This document shows, piece after piece, positions 23,560 to 37,019 of a stretch of 64,000 bases of DNA (position 1 is its first letter; each line of letters begins with the position of its first letter). The stretch covers positions 12,986,501-13,050,500 of the forward strand of contig NC_092475.1 in NCBI RefSeq assembly GCF_047495875.1, written 5' to 3'. The notes beneath the pieces were generated by a model. That model was not told where the DNA came from and made no database searches. It saw only the letters and a program-made list of their open reading frames with translations. The stretch is from Pithys albifrons albifrons (taxonomy: Eukaryota > Chordata > Aves > Passeriformes > Thamnophilidae). Made by a program: the position numbers and the translations under genes.

Positions 23560-26500
23560 TGACTGTTTTTTTTTGGTTTGTTTTTTTTTTTTGCCAGAAG
23601 ATTTGCTTAGAGATGGAGAGAAAAAGCTGCAATCTCGAGGATGGTTTCCAGAAAAATACTGGGCAAATTTGAGGCAACCCTGAAGCAAATTAGTTTAGCA
23701 GATCTGGGAGGGCATCCCCAGGACCTTCCCAGAGCTGGAATGGTTCAGGGGTGTGGGATGGAGAAGCACAGGAACAGGGGCAGGTCTTTGACCTGGTCTC
23801 TGCTGTCCTCTGTGCCTCCATCTCTTGGAAGCCAAGCCACCTCTCACCTATGCAGTTGTACGCAGAAAAGAGGAATAGGAATTTGGAGAGACAGACAGTG
23901 GCTGTTCATAGTTTGTAAACCTGACCGTGGGGTATCAGGCACTGCAAATCAACATTTTGGGTGGATCACCTGCATCCAGTTCCTACTGTTTGTTTACCCC
24001 TGTGCTGCAAACACCTGGCTCCAGGTCACTGCCCTTGGTCCACCTGAATTTCCACATTCCAGAATACACTGGTGGTGCCTTTTTCAACCTCAGGGGATGA
24101 TTTTTATTGTGAATGCTTGGTCCTACCTCTTTATTTGAGCACCTGGAAGTTAATTTTATGGAACCTTCCTAGGAAGAATTTTGGCCTTGCACTGGCTTTG
24201 CACTGCAGTACTCCAAAAATGTCTGACCATTTTCTTCTTGAATATATTTGTCTCATTGAACTAACCTTTTTTTCCCCTGTGTAGTGAGGGAAAATAAAAC
24301 TTCTTTGTGCATGTGAATGGGTAAATAACTATCAGAGCACACCAACTGTTGAGAGGTGATTTTTAGATGTTTCTTGATTTGCCTGCTACAAGTTTAATTT
24401 AAATGTTAAGTCTTCACTCCCTGAAGCTACTGCATTCATCAGGTTTTATTTCCCATTTAATAATTACAGCAGTTTCCCTTGAGCCCTGTACCTCTAATTA
24501 AGAAAGCCAAGTTTGATATAAAGTTAATGGAATGAAGTTTGTTATATTTTTATGGTAACATACACTCACAAAAAAACCACTTGGAGACTTCATTGTTTAC
24601 CACATCTTCTTGTGCCTCCATCCATGCTGAGGACTATCCTGATGATGTAAGGACAGTTGAGCTTCCAAGCCTAGGATCTTGTGCATGTAGGAATTCTTGC
24701 CTTCAGTCTCACAGGTACCAAACAGGATAGTTTGGCTGGCACAGGATCTCTGCTTTTCCTTGTGCATCTTTCAATAAGAATTGCCTCAGTTTCCACCAGC
24801 ACTGCACTTTCACTGTCCTGCCAGTGCTTTTGATGGTCTAAGGCAGCCCAGGAAGCCCTGGAGAACTTGACCAGTCACCATCCAGGCTCTGTGAGCCCCT
24901 TTTGGTGAAAGCCAAGGTGAGGACAGCCAAAGGACAGATCTCCCTGTGTACATGCAATGCAGCACACCAGGAGTCTCAATCTGTCACTGGTGATCTGGTC
25001 CAAATGGCTGTGCCGCCCAAGCAGCAGCTCCGTGAATGGACATGATGCACCTCTTCACACCTGTTTTATAACACAGAAGCAAAATATTCAGGGCATCCAA
25101 ACAGTTTACAGCCCAACAAACAAATTCTGGCAGTGGGAGCGTGAGTTTCCATCTCATTAAGCTGTTGGCAAAGCTCTGGTAATTCCAGTCACTGATACAG
25201 TGCAGGAATTATCCCTGGACATGACTGGCCATGTCAGGTCAGAGCATCACTGTTCTTTCTCAGCAGTTTTGTGTTTGTACTTGAGGGTAAGAGAAAGTGT
25301 TGAAATGTCAATTCATTGGATTCTTCTCTGGTGCTGGAGCAAGGTCCTGTGAGGTCAGAAAAAAGTGTCTGAGGATTTCTGTACAATGGGCATAGAGTGA
25401 ATTTCTACACCTGAGTTGGAATGAGAAATTATTTTCAAATCTAAGCTTTTTTTAATACAGAACCTGACATGTATTCTCATGTATTCAAGACAGAGGCTTG
25501 AAGGTTCATCTTGGAGCTCACCAGCTGCACTGCAACCCAGATGGGCTTTGACAGTCCCTGCCATCTCCCAGCTCCTCACTGGGCTGTATAAATTCAGCTG
25601 TTTGATCCACTCTCTGGGGGCAGATCAGCTCTACCTTGGCCATTCCTGTTTGGGGAACTGTGCTGTGAGTTGGAGAGATGGAACTGGATGAACTGGAGAT
25701 TGAGATGTCCTCGGGCTCCTCCGGCAGGCAGAGGATGAGGTGTTTTGTTGGCAGGGTGGCACACAGATGTCTGGAGGCATGGGAAGTTTGTCTCCAGTGC
25801 TGTTACAGATTTGATGGTGTCTTGCAAAGAAGAGAGAGCAGTTTGCTCTCCCTGCCACATGTTCACAGGCACATGCAAAATTCATTTGAGAGGTTGCTCG
25901 TCCAGTCCCAGAGACTAAGGAATGTTGTAGGAGGGCTTTTATAAAATTTATATGCTTTAGCAAAGTCCTGTAGTTTCCTCATTAAAGCAGGATTATCCTT
26001 TTGGGATTAGCTGTTCTGCATGGGTGAGGAAGACAGCCACACTCCACTTCCATGATGAACTTCTCCTGCCTGCAGAGAGGTGCTGAGAGACAGGAGGGGC
26101 CGAGTCCCCAGGAGGCACAGGGGTGCAGATGTTTGGAAAAGGGACCCAAGAGGAACTTTTACAAACATTGAGTTGATTTGACTTGACTCCTGAACACGTG
26201 GAAGAATCGTAGTGGGCTGCACCTCCAGCACTTCCTACCATTCAAACATCCCATCTCTGAGACTTGTCCTGGCATTTAACAGCCTCTGTCATTGTGTGAA
26301 CCTTAGGGAGTGAATTTGCTGCTTTTCCAGGTGCCGAAACAAACAGGCAGGAAAACCTTTTAATTTGCACAAGGATTTTCCACAGTTCATAGAAGTTGAC
26401 CCTGTAGATTTTCTGGAACTAGTTCCTCTCAGTTTGGCTTTGGAAGATCTAGTTTAACCCTCAAATTATCTCCTTTTCCCCAAAGCTTTATTACAGAGAA

Positions 26501-29500
26501 TGGTTTGGTTGGAAGGGACCTTAAAGCTCATCTCATTCCAGGTCCCTGCCATGGGCAGGGGCATCTTCCAGGTACTCAGAGCCCAATCCAGCCTGTCCTT
26601 GAGCATATCTCATGGATTTGTTCTATATGACTGCAATGCTCTATTCAATTCAAGTCATCTAAAATTCACTGCTAAGTAAAAAAAACCTTCTTTACCTGAA
26701 TCTCTAGTGTCCAGACATGTGGAGGTTTTTTTAAGTGCACTACCTGCCTCTGCAGCCTGTAGACACATAGTAACATACTTTTGTGTTCCTAATATAAATA
26801 TTACCATCATTGACCAAGGACGTGCAGGGAAATGGTGCAAAGAAGTGCTGAAGCAGAACTGTTAACCAGATTAGATGTATTACACTGCTGCTTAGTTGTG
26901 AGGAGTCTCCCAAGAAGAATGAGCTGTTGGACTAGAAGCCTCCTCAGACTGCAGTATTAACCTGAGAGAGGTGTTATTTGACAGGACTACTGCAAAAATT
27001 CCCCAGAAAACAGTTTTAGTACTTCTCTTGTCCTGCTCATAATGACATTCCCTATAGAATATTTGTCATCTGCTTTTCTAGAGCAGTAAAATTCCAAGTA
27101 CTCATGCTGTGGCTTGGAGCATCAGGTCAGACCTCAGCAGTGAACAGAAAGATGGTTTTCCTTCTCCTATCCCAGATGGAGCTTCCTGCCAGCCTGGCAC
27201 CCATTGGGGTGCCTGGGCACAGCTGCAGCTGTTGTGCTGGTTGGGGTGGTGCAACCCAAAGCTGTTGTGAGAGGTGCAACTGGTTTTAAGAGTAGAGTCC
27301 TTGGGGCATCTGATGGGGGTCTGCCCAGAGTAGGACTGGTGGTGGATTTGTCACTCATCTTCCACGCTTTCAGGGGTTTGTTTTGGTGGTCAGTGGAAAG
27401 CTGCCCAGCTGGGCTTTTTACATTCCCAAGCTGAGGATTTCAGGTTCAAAGCAGGCAGATTATTAACCACAAACAGCCTTTACAACCCAAACACTGATAG
27501 GGCCTTAAGTAGGGCAGGAGCTGCTGTAACTCTGCTCTCCCCCTGCACCACAGGGCAGGGCTGTGCCTGGCCAGGTGTTTGCCTTTAACTGCAGCTGCTC
27601 CATCTGCAGGAGCAGGTGGAGGCGTTGAGCAAAACACAGCTGGGTAAAGTTAAGAGCAGCCCTGGAGGTGCTCCTTCACCTGGGCAGAGGACACCCCAGA
27701 GCAGGATCACAGGCAATAAACTTGGCTTCACCTGAGCCCCAGCTCTGGGTAGAATTAATGAAATGAAGAGGAAGTAACTGTATGCTTGAGCAGCTTTAGT
27801 TTTTGGTTTTGTTTTTTTTTTTCTCAGTAGCAACAGCCAAATCAAATCAGCTCTTTCCAGAACGCTGCCGTTTAACCACCTCTGCCATCAGCTCCAACCC
27901 CACTTCAGAGAAGCTTTGCTGGTGAATCTCTCTTTCATCTCCTACTTCAGGTTTTTATTATTGTTTCTTTTTTTAAAATTAAGATGTTTCTTTCTTGTTC
28001 TTCCCCCAGAGATTTTTCGGTTATAACTTATGGTGTAAAAAAAAAAGTCAAGATTTTGATGACTTTAAAGTTTTAAATTTAGTAAATGTGAGGTTTTGGT
28101 TGAAGGTAATTTTTTTTCTCTTCCTTTTTCCTCTCTCTGTGTATGTTAATTAACTTCAACATACAGATGTTTGGCTTCTTCTGGCTCTTGAAGTTGTCTG
28201 AACATGTATGACCAGTGCGTGGGGTAGGAGACACCTGACTTCTTTGATGTGATCCTCCCAGCAAATGCTGATTTCAGCCTATTGCAAAATCTTTCTGAAC
28301 TTCCATGCCAGGGGTGGTGGCACCTGGGTGTGAAATGCTTGGATCCAGGGCAGGCAGCTGCTCAGAAATGATTTCCTGCCAAGGACTCAGGATGGAAAAA
28401 GAAGTTTTGGGAATTTTGCATGACTCTCTCCTCCCCATCTCTCAGACTCCGTGGGGAGTTTTGTTGTTAGTGCTGGTGGATTGTTGTGGGAAGAGCTTGA
28501 ATACCCAGGGAGTGAGTGGAGATGGGCAGCTGTGGGTGAGATGGGTCACCCTAAATCTGTGCTGGGGCAGCTACAGCTGGAAAGGTTGGGAACAGCTGTG
28601 GTGGTGCTGGAGGGACCTGATGCAGCAGTTGTGAGTTTCTCTTCAGCTGGGTTGTCTCAAGCTTCCACATGTTGAATCCTCAAAGCTTGTAAGGCTGGGT
28701 GGGTTGGGTGCTTTGTCAGCCTGGACTTGTTCAGCTGTTTCTCTTTTTGAGACCTGATTTTCTGTACCTGGTACATTTTATTGTTTCAGAAGGATCTTGT
28801 GATTGAATCGTTCTTCTCTTGGAAAATGTCCTTTTGTCAAGACCTTCCTTGGGACCAGTATGTTCTGAGGAGATCAGAAACCACCCTGGGTGCTTCATAT
28901 TTGTCTTCACTAAATTATGCAGCATGGCCTAAATAAATATTTACTAATTTGAATATGGTCTTTGACACCTGGTAGAGCTGCTTGACCTTTGGCTGTCCTG
29001 ATGTCTGCGTGTTTTGTGTAATTCTGCAAAGAATATTGGTTGGGATTTTTTGTTTGGTTTGGGGTTTTTTTTAATAACCATATGGAAGGGGAAGATTTTA
29101 AGTCCAATTTTCACAAGATAGGGCTGTTTAGGCCCAGGCCTCCTGTTTCCTAAAGGCAATAAATGGTGTCCTCAGCTTGATCTGGAGCTGAGTTCAGGGA
29201 GAAGGATGGATCCTGGTGGATCCTGCCAGGTCCTGGTGCATCCAGCAGCACCACCAGCCACTGCTACGGTCCCTTGTGTGCCCTTGTGAGAGGGAAGGGC
29301 CCACCCTGGTGTGATCGTGGGCTGAGCTTGGCTGTGGCTCTTGGAGGAACAGTGTAATGGAAATGACAAGAGACTTGGACCAGAGAAGAAAAATTCATGT
29401 TAGCCAGAATATGGCTTTTCATCCTCTTAAAATTCTTTTGCCTCTTTGAAGTGTGAATCCCAGATGCTGCAAAAGTATTTTTCCAGACATGGCTCTGCAG

Positions 29501-30265
29501 TCTCGCTGTGTATTTTCCACCGAATTGCTGAATTACTGTTTTCTTTCTGGCCTTCAGCTTTTTTTTTTTTCATAGTTTTAACTTTTTGTCTGGATGTTTT
29601 ACATGGCTAAAACTCATTGCTGTCTCACACACCCATCTGAGAACTCCCCTGTGACAGTGTCCCCGCCGAGCTATCGCGTAGGACAGGAATGCTGCCTTTT
29701 TTTCCAGGAAACTTGTAAATGTGAATTTCCTGTTAACACCAGCTGTAAATCTGCAAATAGGCTCTGCTTCCGTCAGGAGAGGAAGGTAATAAAATTTCAG
29801 GTCCTCATTTGCTATGCCTGGTCCTACTTGAGCTGCATCCAAGCACTCCAGAGGCACAGGAGGGAACCTGATGGTTGCTCTGTGCCTCTGGAAATTAGTC
29901 TTTCCCTTTATTTTTTTTTCCCCTTTAGGCACCCAAGTATGGATGCAATCCTAATAAAAGCCAGTTGGAGAATCTCAAAACCTTGATGATTCCAAAGTCA
30001 TGCTTCATTGGTTGTTTTCTCCTTTCCTTTCTTCCTTGCCTCTCACTGCAGAGCTGATCTTCAGTTTTGGGAAGTTAACTCTCTCCTACATCCACACCAG
30101 GCATTTTGGGATAATGAGCTGGCCCAATTCTGGCAGCTACTGGGAGAGCAGGCTGTGTGTTTTGGGGATGCTGATGTGTGTTTTCTTGCTGGGTAGGTAG
30201 CAGGGACAGGTAGCAGACACCTGGGCAGGTGGCCGAGCTTGCTCAGCAGATGCTGTGGGCTTACA
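23560..30265. other. Intron 1 segment without recognised genes
   Basis: Holds one short CR1 (26,493-26,625), several T-rich homopolymer runs (for example near 23,580, 27,815 and 29,565) and otherwise plain AT-leaning intron sequence. No exon was recognised. Confidence 0.7.
26493..26625 (-). mobile_element. CR1 LINE, short 3' fragment
   Basis: Antisense CR1 3' UTR recognised by agagaatggtttggttggaa, gggacc and ctgccatgggcaggggcatc. It is old and truncated. Confidence 0.8.
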
Positions 30266-30690
30266 GTGGTTGGGATGAGCCTGCTGATCTTCAGGATCAG
30301 CTGTTGGGAATGCTGGGGATTCTCTGTGCTGTTGGGGAAGGGATGGGAACAGAGAGTGGAGAAGGGAAGCAAAATTAAGGCAAAAAGAGATTAAAAGGAA
30401 GAAGTGGTTGGGAAGATCCTGCTGATCTTCAGGATCAGCTGTTGGGAATGCTGGGGATTCTCTGTGCTGTTGGGGAAAGGATGGAAACAGAGTGGAAAAG
30501 GGAAGCAAAAATAAGGTAAAAAAGATTAGAAAAGAGATTAAAAGAAGTGGTTGGGATGAGCCTGCTGATCTTCAGGATCAGCTGTTGGAAATGCTGGGAA
30601 TTCTCTGTGCAGCTGAGGAAGGGATGGGAGCAGAGAGTGAGGAAGGCAAAAAAAGATTGGAAAAGAGATTAAAAGGAAGAAGTGGTTACA
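30266..30690 (+). repeat. Tandem triplication of a ~140-bp unit in intron 1
   Basis: Three successive copies begin at about 30,266, 30,404 and 30,548 (spacings 138 and 144), with the first bases of a fourth at 30,682. Each copy starts gtggttggga, carries gctgatcttcaggatcagc (a perfect 7-bp inverted repeat around a 5-base loop), continues gctgttgg, and ends in a purine-rich aaaagagattaaaag tract. Copy 3 has diverged at its 3' end. Negative-strand open frames here are repeat artefacts. Confidence 0.9.
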
Positions 30691-30769
30691 GAACATGGAA
30701 ACAAGGAGCAAATGGCAGGATAAAAGGAAGGTCTGGATGGAGACTGAACTCTCTTAATAAGCATCCCAT

Positions 30770-31070
30770 TAATTAATCGGCAGCGCTGGGATGTGGATGA
30801 TATCCAGCCCTCTCCTGCTGACCTCTGCGCTCCCCGGCTGGTTTTCCCTTGGCTCCCGCCCCAGCCAAAGCAAACCACAGCCCTGCCGAGCGCTCCGGGC
30901 GGGATGGGAGGCACATGGCAGCGCTGTAAGGGGAGCTCTCGCCGCCGCCTGTGCCTGGGTGGGCGTGCTGGGCCTTTCGTAAACTAATAGCTCCCAGCAG
31001 TGCTACTAAATCAGACTTGGTGGAGCCGGGAGCGGAGCGCTGGAATGCCGGGCCAGGCGCAAAGGCCTCT
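30770..31070. promoter_or_regulatory. Candidate regulatory stretch with a RUNX-type site
   Basis: CpG-bearing, GC-rich 300 bp immediately after the triplicated repeat. It carries a taattaat motif near 30,770, a RUNX-type AACCACA at 30,873-30,879, and several CpG-rich stretches (gccgagcgctccgggcggga near 30,884; ctcgccgccgcctgtg near 30,938). ETO-family proteins act with RUNX-pathway factors, which makes the site interesting but proves nothing. Confidence 0.3.
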
Positions 31071-32829
31071 GCCGGCTTGTTTCTTTTTTTCTTTTTTTTT
31101 TTTTCCTTTCCCAAACCCAGCGTTTGTTAGGTCCAAAGGGTCAGCGGAAAGCAGGAGAGGGAGCTGGCAAGGAAGAGCTTTGTAAAGAGAAATTTAATTT
31201 TTTTTAAATTTATGTTTTTAACCAACCCAGACGTTTTAAACTGGGGAGTTTTTGTGGTTCTTTGAGCCTGTTCAGTGCTAAACCTGCAAAGCCAACAATC
31301 TGGGATGCTGTTGGGCAGCCTTCCTTAAAATCCTAAACTGGTGGGTTTGCTGGGTTTGATGAACAAAACAGCTGAGGAATTTTTTTTCTTTTTTTTTTCT
31401 TTTAAATGACTTAAAGAGACTGTGGTTTGTGTGAGAATTTGGGATATTTTTAATCAAGGTTAGTGACAACTAATTAACGACACAAGAACCCTCCTTTGGT
31501 GGCCGTGTGATGGGGAGGTACCACCTTCCTCTTCCACAGCACCAGGCAAGGAGCAGAATCCTCATGGATGAGCAGTCCCAGGGACTGGAAAGGAGGGAAA
31601 CTTGGGCTGAAATTGTTAAAAGAGCCCAAGATAGAGAAGGAAGAGCCATCCTTGGGAAAAACCAAGATCTGTAGGAGGGAAGTCACCAGTGGAGGGAGGT
31701 GCTGGAAACAATCTTGGGTACGTGATGACCCTGCAGTAGGGAAAGGGATTGGGATCCATCACATACATTTTATTTCTCACATTTTGATTGTCCTTTCTGG
31801 GCCAAGGCCAAAACACAAGTTCAGCTGACAAGTCCTGCTTGGATAAACTTTAATCTGTGCTTTTCTGATTGTTGAAGATCATCCACATGGGACATGGTAG
31901 GGGGTACTCGGAGCCCAGAGTAGGGTGTCTGATCCAGGACCCAGCTCCCAAAGCCCATTGTCTCACCTGCAAAAGGGAGGACTTCTACTTCCAAGGCTTG
32001 TCTGCACCATAAACATGTGTTAAAGGGGATGGCCCTGCAAGAACTTGGGCAAAATTGTCATAGCTAGAGAGGTAATTGATTTTTCCAAAATTGTAGAGAG
32101 GTGCCTGAGAGCTGCAGCAGAGCTCAGTCAGCACAGCTTCCAATGCCAGGAATGATCCTCATCGGGGTGTTGGGCAGTTACAGATGAGCATCACTGAAAT
32201 GACAATTGGAGGGGAGGAGATGTGTGTATTTTAACAAATCTCTGTAATCAAACAGCACTGCTATTGATCTGGAAAATACTGTCAAGCTGCAGAGCTGTTG
32301 GACTAGAATTAATCCTCTGCAGGCTGGATTTTACTCTCTCCAAATAGGATTACTCATTTTTTCCATATTTCTGTGTTTGGTTTAAATACCCGTGACAGCT
32401 ACAGAAGCTTGAATTTCTAATCAGAGCAAGGGTGTTAGATTTAGGAATTGGTTTGTTGTTTTGGGAGGGATGTTTTTGGACAGGATATCAGTTCCTGCCT
32501 GTTTTTTCTTCACATATGTAGTCACAGGAATTAGGCAGTGTGTGCTTAGTGATGTGTGTCTCCCCACTCCTCAATAGATGTCCAGAATTAACATTTCGGT
32601 AAGTTGTGCTTAGTTTCTTGTTGCACCATTGTTGCCCTGCTTTGTTTTGTTGTTTTGTGGGGGTTTTTGGACTATCTGCTTGTAGTTGTTCTGGGTGTAA
32701 AATTCTGCCAGCTCAGTTAAGACCAATTTTTAATATGGTTTTTCCTCTCTCTGGGCAGTATTGAAGTGGTACAAAAGCCAAACAATGCTGATGTTCACTC
32801 CTGAAGGAGGCAATGTAATTAGAATTCCC
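31071..32829. other. Intron 1 segment without recognised features
   Basis: T-rich homopolymer runs near 31,085 and 31,380 and plain single-copy-looking sequence. No exon or transposon recognised. The stretch 33,185-33,982 is likewise featureless. Confidence 0.7.
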
Positions 32830-33184
32830 TGGGGGCTGGAGCCCCTCTGCTCTAGAGACAGGCTGGGAGAGCTGGGGTGGTTCACCTGGAGAAGAGAAGG
32901 TTCCAGGGAGACCTGAGAGCCCCTTCCAGTGCCTAAAGGGGCTCCAGGGGAGCTGGAGAGGGACTTGGGATTGAGATCCTGAAGTGACAGGATAAGAGGG
33001 AATGGCTTTAAACTAACAGAGGGCAGGGTTAGAAGGGATATTGGGAGGAAATTCTTCCCTGTGAGGGTGTTGAGGTTGGATGGGGCTTGGAGCAATCTGG
33101 TCTAGTGGAAGATGTCCCTGCCCATGGCAAGGGAGTGAAATGAGATGAGCTTCAAGGTCCCTTCTAACTCAAACCATTCTATGA
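32830..33184 (+). mobile_element. CR1 LINE, 3' fragment
   Basis: Recognised by agacaggctgggagagctgg, cacctggagaagagaaggtt, gggaggaaattcttccctgt and the terminal caaaccattctatga. Diverged from the young subfamily. Confidence 0.92.
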
Positions 33185-33982
33185 AAAATTAAGCTTGTTA
33201 ACATAATCTGCCATGTGCTGATTCAAATAATGGATGTATTGAAAAGAGGATGTTTGTTAAATGTGATAAATTTGCCAGGAATGGAAAGGTCTAATCTCTG
33301 TTTTGGGGAGGGTTGTATGTCTGTCTGCTGAGCTTGAGCTCAAGTCAGTGAGTCTCCCCTGCAACCCCACCAGCATCGCTTCAAAGGGAGCAGTCCCTTC
33401 TTGGCTCCACTGACTTGTAAGGCATAAAGAAGGCAATAAAACGTTTGACTTTCCTGCCAGACCTGAGCCTGGAGGAGTAGGAGGATCCCAATTGGTTTCC
33501 ATCAGATTCCAGTTAGCACGAATTTACGGTTCCTACTTAGCCTGATAAATGGCTTTGGCTGCCTCGGCACGTTGGGATTTATTTTTCTGTGTGATGGAAA
33601 GTGGTCAGCTTAAGAAGGCAAAGGATTTCCAGGGTTGCTGTGATTTCAAGTGAAGCTTCTTTCTGAGGCAAGAACACAGCAGGCAAAAAATAAAGTCGAG
33701 GCACATCATGAAATATGTGTGGAATAGCAGAGAAATCAGAAGCAGTTCAGGTCTCTTGTGCTTGCTGTGGCAAAGGGCTGTGATAGGCATAAAAATTCCA
33801 CTGGAAACTGGAAAAATTCTTCAGATTTCCTCGCTTTCCTCAGAAACCACACTGAGCAGCAGGTATCAATAGCTCCCAGTGTTCAAACTTTGTTTGCATG
33901 GTTCTTTCTATGGAACATTCCCAGCAGAAGAACGCAGAGGCAGATTAGCCTGGCTAGCCAGGGAAGGCAGTTGCCCCTGTGC

Positions 33983-34365
33983 TGCCCGCGGTCCCTGCTG
34001 CCCACGGTCCTGCTGCCTTGCAGTCCCGCTGCCCGCGGTCCCCGCTGCCTTGCAGTCCCCGCTGCCTTGCAGTCCCCGCTGCCTTGCAGTCCCCGCTGCC
34101 TTGCAGTCCCCGCTGCCTTGCAGTCCTGCTGCCCGCGGTCCCCGCTGCCCGCGGTCCCTGCTGCCTTGCAGTCCTGCTGCCCGCGGTCCCCGCTGCCTTG
34201 CAGTCCCCGCTGCCTTGCAGTCCCCGCTGCCTTGCAGTCCCGCTGCCTTGCAGTCCCCGCTGCCTTGCAGTCCCCGCTGCCCGCGGTCCCCGCTGCCTTG
34301 CGGTCCCCGCTGCCCCGCGGTCCCCGCTGCCCCGCGGTCCCCGCTGCCCTGCGGTCGTGCTGCCT
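33983..34365 (+). repeat. 17-bp GC-rich minisatellite in intron 1
   Basis: About twenty copies of a 17-mer near ccttgcagtccccgctg, with a second unit type carrying cccgcggtccccgctg. The two types are interleaved irregularly, and the right-hand end is dominated by the CpG-containing type. The unit length is not a multiple of three, so the open frames cycle over three units and only mimic a coding pattern. A CR1 fragment follows about 110 bp downstream. Confidence 0.95.
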
Positions 34366-34474
34366 TCCTCTGTGCTGGTGATGTCTGGGCTGCAATACCT
34401 GTTTTAATGCATATTTGGGGAGCAGGGAAGCCTCTTGGTTACAAAGAGGTGCTGCTTGGGATCAGTAGGTGGTG

Positions 34475-34600
34475 GACTGCATCCCTGGAAGTGTTCAGGG
34501 CCAGGTTGGACCCGGTCTAGTGGAAGGTGCCCTTGCCCATGGGCAGAAGGATGTAAGTGGTTGGGTTTTAAGATCCCTTTCATCCCAAACCATTCTGTGA
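34475..34600 (+). mobile_element. CR1 LINE, short 3' fragment
   Basis: Contains gcatccctggaagtgttcag, ggccaggttgga and the degraded tail cccaaaccattctgtga. It lies just downstream of the 17-bp minisatellite. Confidence 0.88.
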
Positions 34601-37019
34601 CCCCACATCTCACTGCTTTCTATTAGTGTGTTGCCTCTGCCTCCCTCTGCTCCATTTGCAAAGGAGGTGGCTGAGCAGGACGTGGCTTGTGGGACACTTT
34701 TGCCTGGCTTGCTTTGCAGAAGTCGGAGCTGCCATGTTGGTGTTGCTGCAGAGACCAGTTGGCAGTGGTGTGATTGCCTGTGGCTCCATGGATCTGCCTC
34801 ATCTGAGGGGTGGCTCGTGTTTTGGATGAGCTAAGGCACACTGGTCATGTGTAAGACACAATCCATGAGCCTTTCAAAGGATGTTTTGCAGTGGCTTCTG
34901 CTCAGAGCACCCAGGTAACCCAACCATTAACTTTTATTCCTTGAAAGTCCAAACCCACACATGCATCCAAGTCTGAGCCATGAAGTCTGGCATCTTCCTG
35001 CCTCTCAAGCCAGAAGTGGGGATGTATTCCCTGAGGATGTTGAGGTTTTGGTTGAAGTTGGGCTGTGGACACCATGGCAAAGAGTATGCACATTTTCATA
35101 AAGATTTATAAAGTCACATCATTGTAACTATACTTAAAATACTTGGAGTGGTGTGAGTTTTTGACGTTTCAAACTACTTTAGGTTGTAAAAATAGGGAAA
35201 ACATTTCTTTGGCCATGGGTTGACAAAGGATAGGTAGAACCCAGTTGTCATAGCTGGGGACAGCTTTTGTTTGTGTGAAGTGAAATGTTACAAGCTGTTC
35301 AGGTCCTTAAGTTAAAACACAATTAAAAAAGAAGTTGAGGGAACAGCTGGTGCTAGTTACCTATTTCACATAAAGGCCCCAAACCCCAGGCTGTCCCATG
35401 TACTTTCTGAGGGCACCATCTCTGATGCTTTTGACCCAGAGACCTGCCAGCTCTCAGGTTGCATCTCTTGAGCACCTTCTGTTTGTCATACAGCATCCCC
35501 CACTGTCACGCTCAGACCAAAGTCAGCTCTTGAATTCACTGGCTGGTTTCAGGCTAGTTTGGCAATGCTGGGACAGGGAAGAGCAGTGTCTGAGGTGGAA
35601 TGCCTAATGCCTTAAGCACAGGGCTGCATCCATCTGCCTGCTACCATCTCCACTGGGGACAAAGCTGCAACATGAGCTTACTTCTTCTAAGACATCAGAG
35701 CATCCACATAAGAGCCACTGCTGTCGGCACAACCCCAGCCAGGGAGGGCTCCTTGCAGTGCGAGGCGCCGGGGATTCCATAGGAAAATAACTTCATTAGT
35801 TCTGGTGCTGGTGGAGCTGCTTTGGGTTGTGTCTCCCTTCATTGTCTGTGTAATTTAGAGATGATTTTTCCATCTCAGCTTATGAAATATTGAGAGCTTC
35901 AGTATTTTGCGCAACCTCCATCAGAAGTGTCGGGAGCCCCAGTGAGCTGAGCTTTCTGCAGTTGTGTGTTACTAACGTGCCTTACCAGCAGCCCCACCAG
36001 CAGGGACTGAGGTGCAGGAAGAAGTGAGTGGCTTTTCCCAGCCCACTTTGCTGCCTGAGCATCACCTCATGACATGCTCCAGGTGTCTGTGTCCTGATAC
36101 TTAAATGTGATTCACTTTTTATTTTTTTATCTGAATCATAAAATTGCTGCTCTTGGGTGAGGTTTGGAGATGGGAGAGTTGCTGAAAACCTGTGCCCCCT
36201 CTGCCTGCAGCCAGCCAAGGAAGCAGCAGCTTCAAATGTTTCTACAGTAGGCCATAAGTCCTTCCAAAATGCTTCCCCAGCTGTCATCCAGCATCCTATA
36301 TTGGGAGGCCTGTCCTCTGCAGGAGATCGTGGCCCCTGTGTTCATGAACACACATGCCGTGCCTGCTCACAGAATGCTTTTTAATACTTCCTTTAAAGCA
36401 CTTTTCTCCCTTTACAGCCTTTTCCCCTCCCAAAGGAAAGCAGAGGTACCTTAAACTAATTAGGAATAAGCAGCAGAGAAGCTGGGGGTGAAGGGTTAGG
36501 TGGGATGCTGGCAGGGGGCAGTACCTCTAGAAGGTTTATGGACATGGCTTGGCAGTTAGCAGTAGTGTACCAGAGCACTGGGAATTTCATAAAAAAAAGA
36601 ACTTTGTGAATGAGTAAATATCCAGTCATACCTACACCAGTGATGGAATTTGGCATGTGTGATTTCTGTGTTTCTGAAAAGCCAACATCCCTTAGCTTGC
36701 ACAATGACAGGCTCTTAGTTTGCTGCCCTGGGAAGTTTTGAAGGGAAAGCACAGAGGTCCCTGGTCCTCAAAAAGGGAGCTGGAGGAAGAGGTGGCATTG
36801 CCTGCAAAGATTTGAGGAGGATATCAAGACCTGAACTTGCTCAGCTCTATGGACTGGAGTGGTGAATCCCTGCTGATATCCTAAAATGTGTCTGTGCATG
36901 GTCTGCAAACAAAACACAAACCTCGCTTCTCCTTCTGGGATGGTTTTATGGGAGCTGGGAGGAGGATGGTGTGGAGGAGGATGGTTTGAGCAGTAAGTGG
37001 AGGGTTGGGTGCCCCTTCC
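34601..37019. other. Intron 1 segment without recognised features
   Basis: Nothing beyond ordinary intron sequence is visible; no repeat family, exon or RNA gene was recognised. Confidence 0.7.

Noticed and set aside
27390..27410. cagtggaaag resembling the QWK end of the canonical mammalian CBFA2T2 first exon
   Set aside because: The preceding codons do not match that exon and no proper donor follows.
33758..34520. Overlapping ~210-codon open frames rich in Leu, Pro, Cys and Ala
   Set aside because: Produced by the 17-bp GC-rich minisatellite.
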